Part shown: positions 1 to 7,672 of the stretch, one piece after another | Numbering within the stretch: the first letter of the stretch is position 1 | Layout: each line of letters begins with the position of its first letter | From: JBDKUD01 sp039679805 | GTDB taxonomy: Bacteria > Bacillota > Syntrophomonadia > Syntrophomonadales > Syntrophomonadaceae | Direction of reading: 5' to 3' | DNA: 24,049 nt | Assembly (NCBI GenBank): GCA_039679805.1 | Contig: JBDKUD010000331.1 | Span: forward strand, 1 to 24,049 | The notes under the pieces: generated by a model | Database searches by the model: none | Seen by the model: only the letters and a program-made list of their open reading frames with translations | What the model was told of the DNA's origin: nothing | Translations under genes and position numbers: made by a program

Positions 1-2008
1 CTTTTTCCAATTCATCTTTTAATTCGCCTATTTGTTGATTTACCCGGTCTGTTTCCAGATTTAACTCTTTTTCTATTTGGCGAAATTCTTTGATCTTTTC
101 CGCATATTCCTTTGAACTCAGAGAATATTTTTCTAAGTTTGCTTGCGTGTTTTGTTGCTCGGTATAAAGATCGTCCATCGACTGCTTAGTCATATCTATC
201 TGAGTTTTGGCTTTTTGAAGACCCTCTCCGATCTCCTGTATTTGCTTTGATAATTCTTCGCCCGTTTTCTTAATACTGTGATATAAACCGACCACCGTCG
301 GACCATACTGCTCAATAATTTCTGCATAACCTTTTTCCTTGACGTTAAGATTCTCATTTTCATTGGTTAGGGATGAGACAGCAGCACGCAATTGTTCAGC
401 AGATTCCTTAGACAATTCATTTTCCAAGATAACTTTATCCCGGTCTAACTTCTGGAGATCGTCGTGACATTGCTTAATCTGGGTTTCTTCCTGCGTGATT
501 TCCTTTTGTAACCTTTCAGTATCTTTTGCCAAAGCCTTTTCATGAAAATCAAGGGCCTTGCCAATTGAGGTTAGTTCCTCTTCAAGTCTTAATCTATCAT
601 TCTCTTTATTGGAAAGTGCTTCTCTTTTACCTTCAATGTCCAGTACAATCCCTTCAATCCATTCCTGCAGAGTAGCTGCATCCAGGTTTTCTTCAAGGAC
701 GGATTGGGCGCGGGCAATTTTCTGTTCCAGTTCCTCTTTCTCGGACTCTAAAGTTTCGATTTTTCCTTGAAATTCTTGCTTGGTCTTTTCCTTATTGGTT
801 GACTCCAATTCGTTCTGTTCGATCGTTAATTTAATTGTTATTAAGTCCGATTGTAATTTTTCGATCAGCCTTTGCAATTCTTCAACGCCAAGTTCCTTTT
901 GCTTAAGGATATCAAGGAATTCTTTAATTTGTTGGTACTTACTCTTCCCCTCGTCAATTTCATGTTCAAGATTCGATACAGATTGGCTTACGCTCACCAT
1001 TTGTTCATTGACTTTCTGTATTTGGGACATACACTGGTCAGACTCGTTCTGAATGGCCGTCTTCTGCTTCAGAATAGCAATCCTTTCTTCTTCAGCTTGA
1101 GATTTCCGGGCCTGCTGTTCATGTAAGGCCTGTTCATTTATTGAGACCTTACTTTGGAGGTCTGTGGCAGTTTTGGCATTGTAGTCAAGGAGTGCATTTA
1201 AAGTAGCGACAAAATCAGCGGAGCTTACCATGAGTTCTTCATCACGCCGTTCTTTTTCATTTTTGTCAATTTCTTTTTTCTTTAGCTCAATTTCTAATTG
1301 TAAACAGTTATTAGAAACGATTCCAACATCCTTCTCTTTATCGGCTTGTTGCTGAATCATTCGATCAATGTTTGTAATGCTTTCTTCAATACCCATCATT
1401 CGGGCGAACTGGCTGAATCGTTCAATATCTTTAATCTGGGTAAATTTACTGGTCTCCCCTTGTTTCCAATACAAAAGATATTTGTCGGGAGATATGCCTA
1501 ATGCCTCGATTTGTTTTCGATACTCCTCCAATTTACCGTACTTGTCATTTTTATTGCTGTACACATACTCGCGGGCGGTTTTTAAGCCTTCAATGGAATC
1601 TGCTTCTTTGATCGTAAAATACTTGGAGCGTATTCTGGGCTTTTCATGTTCTGTGATTCCCTCAAAACGGGCATTGATCTCCACAAACATCTTATTATCT
1701 TCCAGCGAACCATCATTATAAAAAATCAGACGTCCTTTGAAGAGCCAAGGGTTTTCGTCAGAGTACGCTTGACTTGAAGAGATTAGATCAACCGGATCTG
1801 CTTCATTCACATCAGCATTGAGAATGCAGACGAACACAGCCGCAATCGTGGATTTTCCCGTACCATTCAACCCCCCGATCAGAACATTGTCTTTATAGTG
1901 GTTGGCGATTCCCTCAATGTTTTCAAAACCTTGGGGATCGGAAAAATACACCGATTGTTTCTTGAATTCCCGGGCGTTTTCAAAGGTCAATTCAATCGGA
2001 TAGAGCAT
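1..2008 (-). CDS. jetC: Wadjet SMC ATPase JetC (MukB/MksB-like), N-terminal part
   Basis: This is the SMC-like ATPase of a Wadjet (JetABCD, also MksBEFG/EptABCD) plasmid-defence complex, expected to extrude DNA loops with JetA and JetB. The reading frame opens with ATG at 2008 behind a GGGGGG-type ribosome site and stays open to the left edge, so about 669 N-terminal residues are present and the hinge, second coiled coil and C-terminal head are missing. A Walker A motif, GGLNGTGKST, lies at residues 45-54 in the N-terminal head. From about residue 215 to the edge the chain is Glu/Lys/Gln-rich and heptad-like, as in the descending SMC coiled coil. It starts 18 bases after the jetB stop, so it is co-translated with the operon. 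The family call rests on Walker A plus coiled coil plus the three neighbours; a RecN- or Rad50-like protein is less likely because of the MukE/MukF-like partners. Confidence 0.88.
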   Translation of the reverse strand, partial: MLYPIELTFENAREFKKQSVYFSDPQGFENIEGIANHYKDNVLIGGLNGTGKSTIAAVFVCILNADVNEADPVDLISSSQAYSDENPWLFKGRLIFYNDGSLEDNKMFVEINARFEGITEHEKPRIRSKYFTIKEADSIEGLKTAREYVYSNKNDKYGKLEEYRKQIEALGISPDKYLLYWKQGETSKFTQIKDIERFSQFARMMGIEESITNIDRMIQQQADKEKDVGIVSNNCLQLEIELKKKEIDKNEKERRDEELMVSSADFVATLNALLDYNAKTATDLQSKVSINEQALHEQQARKSQAEEERIAILKQKTAIQNESDQCMSQIQKVNEQMVSVSQSVSNLEHEIDEGKSKYQQIKEFLDILKQKELGVEELQRLIEKLQSDLITIKLTIEQNELESTNKEKTKQEFQGKIETLESEKEELEQKIARAQSVLEENLDAATLQEWIEGIVLDIEGKREALSNKENDRLRLEEELTSIGKALDFHEKALAKDTERLQKEITQEETQIKQCHDDLQKLDRDKVILENELSKESAEQLRAAVSSLTNENENLNVKEKGYAEIIEQYGPTVVGLYHSIKKTGEELSKQIQEIGEGLQKAKTQIDMTKQSMDDLYTEQQNTQANLEKYSLSSKEYAEKIKEFRQIEKELNLETDRVNQQIGELKDELEK

Positions 2009-2026
2009 CTATTCATACCCCCCTTT

Positions 2027-2668
2027 CTAAAACAGGGCTTGCGGTTTAGGATTGGGAACTTCTTTTTTGAAAAACTCCAAAACAACATCTATCGAATAGT
2101 TTTGCGACATAGTCACGTCAGTAAGCCGTTTGAGTAAAAGCGGCGTCATAAATGCTTCGCCGATACGGGTTATCTGATAGCTTTGAGCTTGCTTATTTTC
2201 TTTAATAAGGCAATAGTCTATTAAAGGTTGCAGTATGCTGGCAATCTTTTGGTCCGGTCTATCTGTTACGGAAGAGTCAATAATTTCAAGTAGCTCACGT
2301 ACACTGGTGGAGGGGTGACCAAGGGTGATTTGGTTGTAATACATCAGCAGAAAGAGCAGCATGGGCGCAGTTTTTAAGCGATCTGTCAAAATTATGGGAT
2401 GAACCGTCTGGATATAAACGTAACGATTAATAATGTCATCATAAATAATTTTAGCCGGTATGGTTTCTTGTTCCAGGCGCATGTTACTGATTGATATAAA
2501 ATCATTAATTTCCTGATCGCTTCTGGCGTTAAGGGCTTTCTTCAACCCGTCTTTGGTCAGTCCGATCCAATCACGTCTTAAAATAATGCTCGAACTTGCA
2601 GCCAGAAGTTGAATAGCATTTTTATATTTAGGCATTAACGACACGGTATTACCGATTGTTGGTTCCAT
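2027..2668 (-). CDS. jetB: Wadjet subunit JetB (MukE/MksE-like)
   Basis: This protein of about 213 residues sits between the kleisin and the SMC gene, the position and size of a MukE-like winged-helix subunit that bridges kleisin and DNA in SMC complexes. The sequence is helical, with winged-helix-like segments and no catalytic motif, as expected of a structural subunit. A GTG at 2677 is in frame, but it lies within the AGGAG ribosome site itself. ATG at 2668 has AGGAG eight bases upstream and is the better start. The gene overlaps the 3' end of jetA by about 20 bases, which implies translational coupling. The assignment depends heavily on operon context because MukE-type proteins have weak sequence signatures. 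Confidence 0.78.
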   Translation of the reverse strand: MEPTIGNTVSLMPKYKNAIQLLAASSSIILRRDWIGLTKDGLKKALNARSDQEINDFISISNMRLEQETIPAKIIYDDIINRYVYIQTVHPIILTDRLKTAPMLLFLLMYYNQITLGHPSTSVRELLEIIDSSVTDRPDQKIASILQPLIDYCLIKENKQAQSYQITRIGEAFMTPLLLKRLTDVTMSQNYSIDVVLEFFKKEVPNPKPQALF

Positions 2669-4172
2669 TTTCTTCACTCCTGACTAATCCTCTTAATTCT
2701 CCTAATGTGTTGCCCTCTTCCAGTTCATCTAATTGGGGGAAACGTACAAGTTCATTTCCATTCAACAAATTGCTGGCACTTGGTATGTTTAAAAACTCCC
2801 AGTCGTCCATTTGTTTTGTTTTTGAAGTCCCCTTTTTTAACAGGTTGAAATAACTTGGCATAAGGGTTGATAAATAAGAGACCAGGTCCATAAATGTTGC
2901 CGCTTTAAGACGGTCCGGCTGTTCAAAAAGGTAAATCCAGTCTTTAATCGTTTCCTCTCGTCCGGCATTTTGAACTCCCATCTCCAGCACTTCTTCGAAC
3001 TCTTGCAGGTAACTGCTGTCTTCCGCTGTATTTTGATGGTATTCCCCTTCTATTTGGGCAATCTCTTTCATATCGGCATATTCAGGAGCAGTTTCTTCAA
3101 TTTCCGTATGCAGAATATCTAATCTCTTATTGGGTATAAAATCAAATCCGAAATTACCCAATTCACCATCTTCGATTGCATTCCATACATCATGAGGTGA
3201 TAACCCGCCAAATATTTTCGATGGCAAATAAGCTACAGATTTATCTTCGGTTTCCATTTGGATCATGATTTCATAAGCCGATTGGATATCGCTTTCTTCG
3301 TAATATTCATGTTGAACGGCTGATTTGATCTTCTCCCGTAAAGCAGTGATGAATTTTTCTCGTGATATGCTTGCCGTCCAGACTTGCAAGGCGGCAATAC
3401 TTATCGCTTTGGCGACTTCTCCCAACCCTTCTTGCCCCACCAGAATGGCTTTCTGTATAATTACCTCTATATAATGATTTCTCAGGCGAAAATCATCAAG
3501 CCTTTCCGTTATGGTCTCTTCTTTGGTATAATCTTCAATTTTATGTACAGATTCAAGGATCAATTCTTTAAGCTTGCTGATTTCCTCCAGGGCATTTTCC
3601 TTTTGGATATAATAGGGTATATTGCGCTGGACGAGCTCCGTCATGCGATGAACCGAGTTTAATAATTGCAAAAAGTTGGGCATACTGTCCATTTTTAACT
3701 TCCGACTGGTTTCAAGGTTTAACGAAGATAATTCCGCAATAAAAATCTCTTTTTGCAAGTCATCCTTTTCATGATATACATAGTTTCTTTGGACCATATC
3801 TAAAAGCAACGTACCCATGCGGATTCCTGCATTGCTGATCCTGATTCCATCCTGCTTTGTTTTATCTACCCATCCTGCGGAACGCATTTGGTAAAGCACC
3901 TGCTGGACAAATTCGTCCGTGATGTGACGCTTAAAGCGATTTCTTAACCGGTTGGCCAATTGCTCTTCTGTGTCCAGCCGCTCGTCTGGATCGAAAGCGG
4001 TCTGAATAACTAAATGAACCAAAAGTAAAAAATCAAGCTGCAACTTATACTGGTTGGTCTCACGCACAAGGAATGATAAAACCCGGCTCAAGTGTGACAG
4101 CTCATTAAGACTGCGCCCTAGAATATCTGTGTCACCCTCTGAGTCAGGCAAGAAAGGAATGCGTTCAATCAT
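2649..4172 (-). CDS. jetA: Wadjet kleisin JetA (MukF/MksF-like)
   Basis: This protein of about 507 residues is predicted to be the kleisin that closes the SMC ring of the Wadjet complex. The N-terminal third looks like winged helices, including a stretch that starts ERIPFLPDSEGD and then short helices. The middle (residues about 190-260) is helical and probably coiled coil, and the C-terminal part is acidic, all as in MukF/JetA proteins. Two in-frame ATGs are possible, at 4178 and 4172. A GGAGG lies only three bases before the first but nine before the second, so 4172 is preferred. The start overlaps the end of jetD and the 3' end overlaps jetB, so the genes are tightly coupled. Confidence comes from size, helical pattern and the neighbours rather than a single diagnostic motif. 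Confidence 0.8.
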   Translation of the reverse strand: MIERIPFLPDSEGDTDILGRSLNELSHLSRVLSFLVRETNQYKLQLDFLLLVHLVIQTAFDPDERLDTEEQLANRLRNRFKRHITDEFVQQVLYQMRSAGWVDKTKQDGIRISNAGIRMGTLLLDMVQRNYVYHEKDDLQKEIFIAELSSLNLETSRKLKMDSMPNFLQLLNSVHRMTELVQRNIPYYIQKENALEEISKLKELILESVHKIEDYTKEETITERLDDFRLRNHYIEVIIQKAILVGQEGLGEVAKAISIAALQVWTASISREKFITALREKIKSAVQHEYYEESDIQSAYEIMIQMETEDKSVAYLPSKIFGGLSPHDVWNAIEDGELGNFGFDFIPNKRLDILHTEIEETAPEYADMKEIAQIEGEYHQNTAEDSSYLQEFEEVLEMGVQNAGREETIKDWIYLFEQPDRLKAATFMDLVSYLSTLMPSYFNLLKKGTSKTKQMDDWEFLNIPSASNLLNGNELVRFPQLDELEEGNTLGELRGLVRSEENGTNNR

Positions 4173-5457
4173 TGGCATTTCCCTCCAATACGATTGCCTC
4201 TAATAAATCAAAATCCCATAAAAAATCTTCTTGCTCCGTTAAGTGGTTGGTGCCGATTAATTCTTTTAATTGCTTTAATCCTTCTTCGTAGGAAATCAGG
4301 AGGAGTGTTCCCTGTTTTTTGGCAACGAACTTAAACTTTTCAAATTCTAAAGCATGAAGTTTTTTCATCATAGCAATCGCAGCGCTATCATAGTCGCTCC
4401 AAATAATAATTTGACCGACACCAGCATTCTTGAAATGGCGCAGTAAATCATAAACAGCAGAGCGTACTTGACCGTCAAACCCAACAATCCCAATATGAGC
4501 CCTATGTACATAGGGTATATGTTTAATCAGCTTACGAACGACCGCTCTGTTCTCAGCAGCAAAAATAGTTCTTAAATTCTTGGCGTCTATAGACTGCAGA
4601 TAATGCACTTCTTCGTCAGTAACTTTAGATAAGACCGGAGCTTTTTCATAGTTATACACACCAAATGTAAAAACCAAACGGCACTGAGCAGCCAATATAA
4701 TATCTCTGTTTCCCGGCCGTGTTGTCAGGTGGATGCTGTTAACGGGGTCGCCTATGACTTCTTCTAGCTCTTCCAGTAGTACAGCCATGTTTCCATCAAA
4801 CATTTTGGACGCTGCATGAACTTTTTCTTTAAAATAGGAATTTGTTCCAATCTCTTTCCAATCAAAAAAAGGCGCTTTAGCAGCGGTTATGAGAACCGAA
4901 AGAAAAAAATCCATACGCTTGATTGAAATTTTTTTTTCATCAATTTGATGCAAAAGCCATTGCCTTAATGTTTCAAAGCCCATGTGCCCATAGGAATTGG
5001 TCAGGTTGTTCAGCATTTCTGTAAACGCTTTTATAAGTTCTTTATTTTGCTCTTCATTTTCCCGCGCTTGCATTTTCCAATAATTCAGCAAATTGAAACC
5101 CGGAACATAATAGGTATTTTTAAGATTAATTCCCCGGTCAGTGAATTCGTTAACCTGGATAAGAATACCCAGGGCTACCCACTTATAAGTCTGATGAGAA
5201 AATGCTAAGCCATTTAAATCGTAACCTGACCAGTTTTTAAGTTGCGAAGCAGTCTTCTTCATACTCCATGGCGTTTTATTTTGTATTTCTGGGGGTATAT
5301 CGGCTTTTTTAAGAGAGTAGATAAGTGTTTTGGTTTTGTACTGAACAATTTTCTGCTGTTGGTGAATAACTCTCTCATGAATTCCTTCGTCGTCTGCAAT
5401 ATCAGAAACGACGATTTCACCATTTTTTAAAAATGCATTTAAATAGCTATCACTCAT
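4165..5457 (-). CDS. jetD: Wadjet nuclease JetD, Toprim domain (DUF3322/DUF2220-like)
   Basis: This 430-residue protein should be the nuclease subunit of Wadjet, which cuts circular DNA that the SMC motor cannot pass. The C-terminal part shows a Toprim arrangement: a glutamate in FAAENRAV (E302), the loop GFDGQVRSA (326-334), and the acidic pair in IIWSDYDSAA (D355, D357), the residues that would bind metal. The N-terminal 290 residues lack catalytic motifs and probably form the arm that contacts DNA and the SMC core. The ATG at 5457 is preceded by AAAGGGGG at suitable spacing. The gene is first in the operon, upstream of jetA, rather than last as in the commonly drawn jetABCD order. Related Toprim proteins such as topoisomerase VI subunit A are excluded by the operon context. 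Confidence 0.87.
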   Translation of the reverse strand: MSDSYLNAFLKNGEIVVSDIADDEGIHERVIHQQQKIVQYKTKTLIYSLKKADIPPEIQNKTPWSMKKTASQLKNWSGYDLNGLAFSHQTYKWVALGILIQVNEFTDRGINLKNTYYVPGFNLLNYWKMQARENEEQNKELIKAFTEMLNNLTNSYGHMGFETLRQWLLHQIDEKKISIKRMDFFLSVLITAAKAPFFDWKEIGTNSYFKEKVHAASKMFDGNMAVLLEELEEVIGDPVNSIHLTTRPGNRDIILAAQCRLVFTFGVYNYEKAPVLSKVTDEEVHYLQSIDAKNLRTIFAAENRAVVRKLIKHIPYVHRAHIGIVGFDGQVRSAVYDLLRHFKNAGVGQIIIWSDYDSAAIAMMKKLHALEFEKFKFVAKKQGTLLLISYEEGLKQLKELIGTNHLTEQEDFLWDFDLLEAIVLEGNAND

Positions 5458-5618
5458 TACTCTTTGCCCCCTTTCGGCCAGAAACTTCTATATCCTTTAA
5501 ACTTCCATGTTTATTGACATAAATTACTTACACAATATCAAAAATTCTGCTGTGCTGTTTTTAATTTGCAGTTTATTCTGATTTTTTTTCTTACTATCCT
5601 TCACAGCAATCCCTCTGA

Positions 5619-5650
5619 AATATTGTAAATAATTGTCACAATACAATATT
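5619..5650. promoter_or_regulatory. Perfect 9-bp dyad upstream of the jet operon
   Basis: AATATTGTA (5619-5627) and its exact complement TACAATATT (5642-5650) flank a 14-base centre that itself contains TTGTCACAA. The dyad lies about 160 bases upstream of the jetD ATG. It could be an operator for a dimeric repressor or part of the jet promoter, but no convincing -35/-10 pair was found in this spacer. The sequence is AT-rich, so chance is possible. Confidence 0.35.
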
Positions 5651-5651
5651 A

Positions 5652-5696
5652 AGGCCAAACATATGTTCAGTCAATGGTTAAGCATATATTTGGCCT
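5652..5696 (-). terminator. Hairpin after rlmD, possible terminator
   Basis: AGGCCAAACATATG (5652-5665) pairs with CATATATTTGGCCT (5683-5696), 13 of 14 positions, around a 17-base loop. It lies about 45-90 bases after the rlmD stop and before jetD. On the minus strand the stem is followed by TTAATATTGTATT, a poor uridine tract, so termination may be weak. The rest of the 281-base gap between rlmD and jetD holds only AT-rich sequence. Confidence 0.45.
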
Positions 5697-5738
5697 CAAA
5701 AAATGTAGTTACGCTTATGAAGCAGTTTAATGAAATCC

Positions 5739-6983
5739 TTACTTTAAATCATTTTTCGACAGCAACACGCAATTTTCGATGTGGCTGGTCCACGGGAACA
5801 TATCCACCGGTTGAACTTCTTTGATGAGATATCCCTGTTCGGCAAAAACTGCCAGGTCGCGGGCTAGGGTGGCGGGATTGCAGGATACGTAAATCACCCT
5901 GGATGGAGACATGTCGGTGATAGCGGTCACTACCTCTCTTTTACATCCAGCACGCGGAGGATCTAATACTACCGCATCAAATTGCCTATTTAACTTCGGC
6001 ACTATTTTTTCACACTGGCCACTCATAAACTCACAATTCGTAAGGTTATTTAATATCGCGTTAAGCCTGGCATCTTCTACTGCTGCGGCAAAACTTTCCA
6101 CACCTAGAACAGTCCCGCTGACCTTGGCCAGTGGTAAAGAGATACTGCCGATTCCGCAATAGGCATCCAGGATATTTTCGTCCCCACTTAAGTTTAAGTA
6201 CTCCAAAACCTTGGCTATTAAGACAAGTGTTTGTTGGTGGTTAACCTGAAAGAAGGCACCAGGCGATAATCTGAAGGTGAGGTCATTGATTCTTTCTTCC
6301 AAAAAGGGTTTCCCGTATAATAGCTTAAACCGATTATCTTCCATATTATATATAGATGAACAGTACCCCTTAAGAGAATTAACCAAATCAACTGCGGATT
6401 TTATCTGGTGGAACACCACCATAATACCACCGTTAACTGATGATTCGCGAATAACAACCTCACCGTTATCTTCGCCGTTAATCCGGACTAGCTGCCTGGC
6501 AAGAACTCCGGTAACCTCTTCCAATCGCTCTGTAATTAACGGGCAGGTTTTTACCGGTACAAGCCGCCTAGTGTTTTCAGCATAGTAACCCAGTTGTCCG
6601 TTTTTTATATGCAAGGTTACTTTATTGCGGTAGCGCCAGGGGGTTTCCATACCTATAGTCTCTTTTACTTCAGCAGTTATTTTTCCTATGCGACAAATAT
6701 TATCTACAACCACCTGCCGTTTATACTTTAGCTGGGCAGAATAATCCACATGCTGGTAGGAACAACCGCCACATTCATAGTAATGTGGACAAACCGGCTC
6801 AACCCGGTCTGGTGATGGTTCCACGACCTTTCTTAATCTTCCTAAAGAATACCTGTTTTTTTCGGAGACAATATCTATCTCCACAGTCTCGCCGGGAACG
6901 GCAAAGGGAACAAATACCGCCCGCCCATCCACTCTGCCAACCCCGGCCCCGTCGTAGCTTATGCCATTAATAGTACATTCCAA
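5739..6983 (-). CDS. rlmD: 23S rRNA (uracil-C5)-methyltransferase, RlmD/RlmCD family
   Basis: This enzyme transfers a methyl group from S-adenosylmethionine to carbon 5 of a uracil in 23S rRNA (U1939; in Gram-positive bacteria one enzyme often also handles U747). The 414 residues show an N-terminal TRAM domain (about 1-55), four cysteines for an iron-sulfur cluster (C65, C71, C74, C147), the SAM-binding motif LDAYCGIGSISL (272-283), DPPRAG (341-346), the catalytic cysteine in SCNP (C368) and the general-base glutamate in HIENC (E403). The start codon is TTG at 6983: AGGAGG lies eight bases before it and the frame downstream gives the TRAM domain directly. The intrinsic terminator at 7002-7028 ends right before this ribosome site, leaving no room for a promoter between. 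tRNA uracil methyltransferase TrmA lacks the TRAM/cluster arrangement and is a less good fit. Confidence 0.9.
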   Translation of the reverse strand: MECTINGISYDGAGVGRVDGRAVFVPFAVPGETVEIDIVSEKNRYSLGRLRKVVEPSPDRVEPVCPHYYECGGCSYQHVDYSAQLKYKRQVVVDNICRIGKITAEVKETIGMETPWRYRNKVTLHIKNGQLGYYAENTRRLVPVKTCPLITERLEEVTGVLARQLVRINGEDNGEVVIRESSVNGGIMVVFHQIKSAVDLVNSLKGYCSSIYNMEDNRFKLLYGKPFLEERINDLTFRLSPGAFFQVNHQQTLVLIAKVLEYLNLSGDENILDAYCGIGSISLPLAKVSGTVLGVESFAAAVEDARLNAILNNLTNCEFMSGQCEKIVPKLNRQFDAVVLDPPRAGCKREVVTAITDMSPSRVIYVSCNPATLARDLAVFAEQGYLIKEVQPVDMFPWTSHIENCVLLSKNDLK

Positions 6984-7001
6984 CCAGTAAACCTCCTAAA
7001 C

Positions 7002-7028
7002 AAAAAGCGGAAAGTCTCCCTCTCCGCT
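7002..7028 (-). terminator. Intrinsic terminator between iorB and rlmD
   Basis: On the minus strand AGCGGA (7011-7006 is the 3' arm, 7028-7023 the 5' arm) forms a GC-rich stem with an 11-base loop, extended by a G-U and an A-U pair, and is followed directly by TTTTTG. It lies 49 bases after the iorB stop. The run of T is only five to nine bases from the AGGAGG of rlmD, so it is also a candidate attenuator in the rlmD leader. Confidence 0.75.
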
Positions 7029-7076
7029 CTAAAATACATGTTTCTATTCTGAAAATACCAATAGCTATTATAAATC

Positions 7077-7670
7077 CTATACTGCCGTGGTTAATAATTC
7101 GTATCCCTTATGAAAAGCTTGCAAGTTTATATCCAGTGCTTTGGCTGGCACCGTCTTTTTAATAGATTTTTCCACTTCTGCAGCTGATAAACCCAGGGCA
7201 GCACTTAAGAGTCCCACTAAAACCACGTTGGCAACCCGAACATTGCCGCATGTTTTCGCTATGTCGGATGCATCTACTATCTTGGTCTGTTTAATCTGGT
7301 TCTTAATTTTTTCGGTTATATCTTCCGGATATTTTACTTTGCCAGTCATTACTGGGAGAGGATCAACCCGCTCATTATTTATGATAACCATTCCGTCCTT
7401 TTTTAAGTAGTCCAGCCAGCGGGCCGCTTCTACTTTTTCGAAAGCCAAAATTATATCGGCATCACCTTTTTTGATTATAGGTGAATGAACTTTTTCGCCA
7501 TATCTGACCTGGGATACCACACTGCCGCCTCTCTGGGCCATACCATGTACCTCGGATACTTTGACATCATATCCCATTTGTACTGCCACATCAGCTATAA
7601 TACGGCTGGTCAGCAGAGTTCCCTGACCGCCCACACCTACAATAAGAATGTTCATGGTCTGGTTATGCAT
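7077..7670 (-). CDS. iorB: Indolepyruvate:ferredoxin oxidoreductase, beta subunit
   Basis: This is the small subunit of indolepyruvate:ferredoxin oxidoreductase, which oxidatively decarboxylates aryl 2-oxoacids (from tryptophan, phenylalanine or tyrosine) to acyl-CoA and passes electrons to ferredoxin. The 197 residues match the gamma-type domain of 2-oxoacid:acceptor oxidoreductases: a nucleotide-like GVGGQGTLLTSR near residue 12, and the signature SEVHGMAQRGGSVVSQVR at about 39-56. ATG at 7670 follows GGAGG by seven bases; an internal ATG five codons later is possible. The gene begins two bases after the iorA stop, so the two subunits are coupled. Confidence 0.93.
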   Translation of the reverse strand: MHNQTMNILIVGVGGQGTLLTSRIIADVAVQMGYDVKVSEVHGMAQRGGSVVSQVRYGEKVHSPIIKKGDADIILAFEKVEAARWLDYLKKDGMVIINNERVDPLPVMTGKVKYPEDITEKIKNQIKQTKIVDASDIAKTCGNVRVANVVLVGLLSAALGLSAAEVEKSIKKTVPAKALDINLQAFHKGYELLTTAV

Positions 7671-7672
7671 GA

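Noticed and set aside
558..1721. Plus-strand open frames of 60-117 codons within jetC
   Set aside because: They are antisense to the SMC coiled coil, have no ribosome sites and are Ser/Leu/Phe-rich as expected of shadows of Glu/Lys-rich coding DNA.
2669..2677. GTG 2677 as jetB start
   Set aside because: It lies inside the AGGAG ribosome site; ATG 2668 is correctly spaced.
5514..5542. Plus-strand TTGACA as a promoter
   Set aside because: No acceptable -10 follows at 16-18 bases and no plus-strand gene lies downstream; the downstream open frame is within the rlmD shadow.
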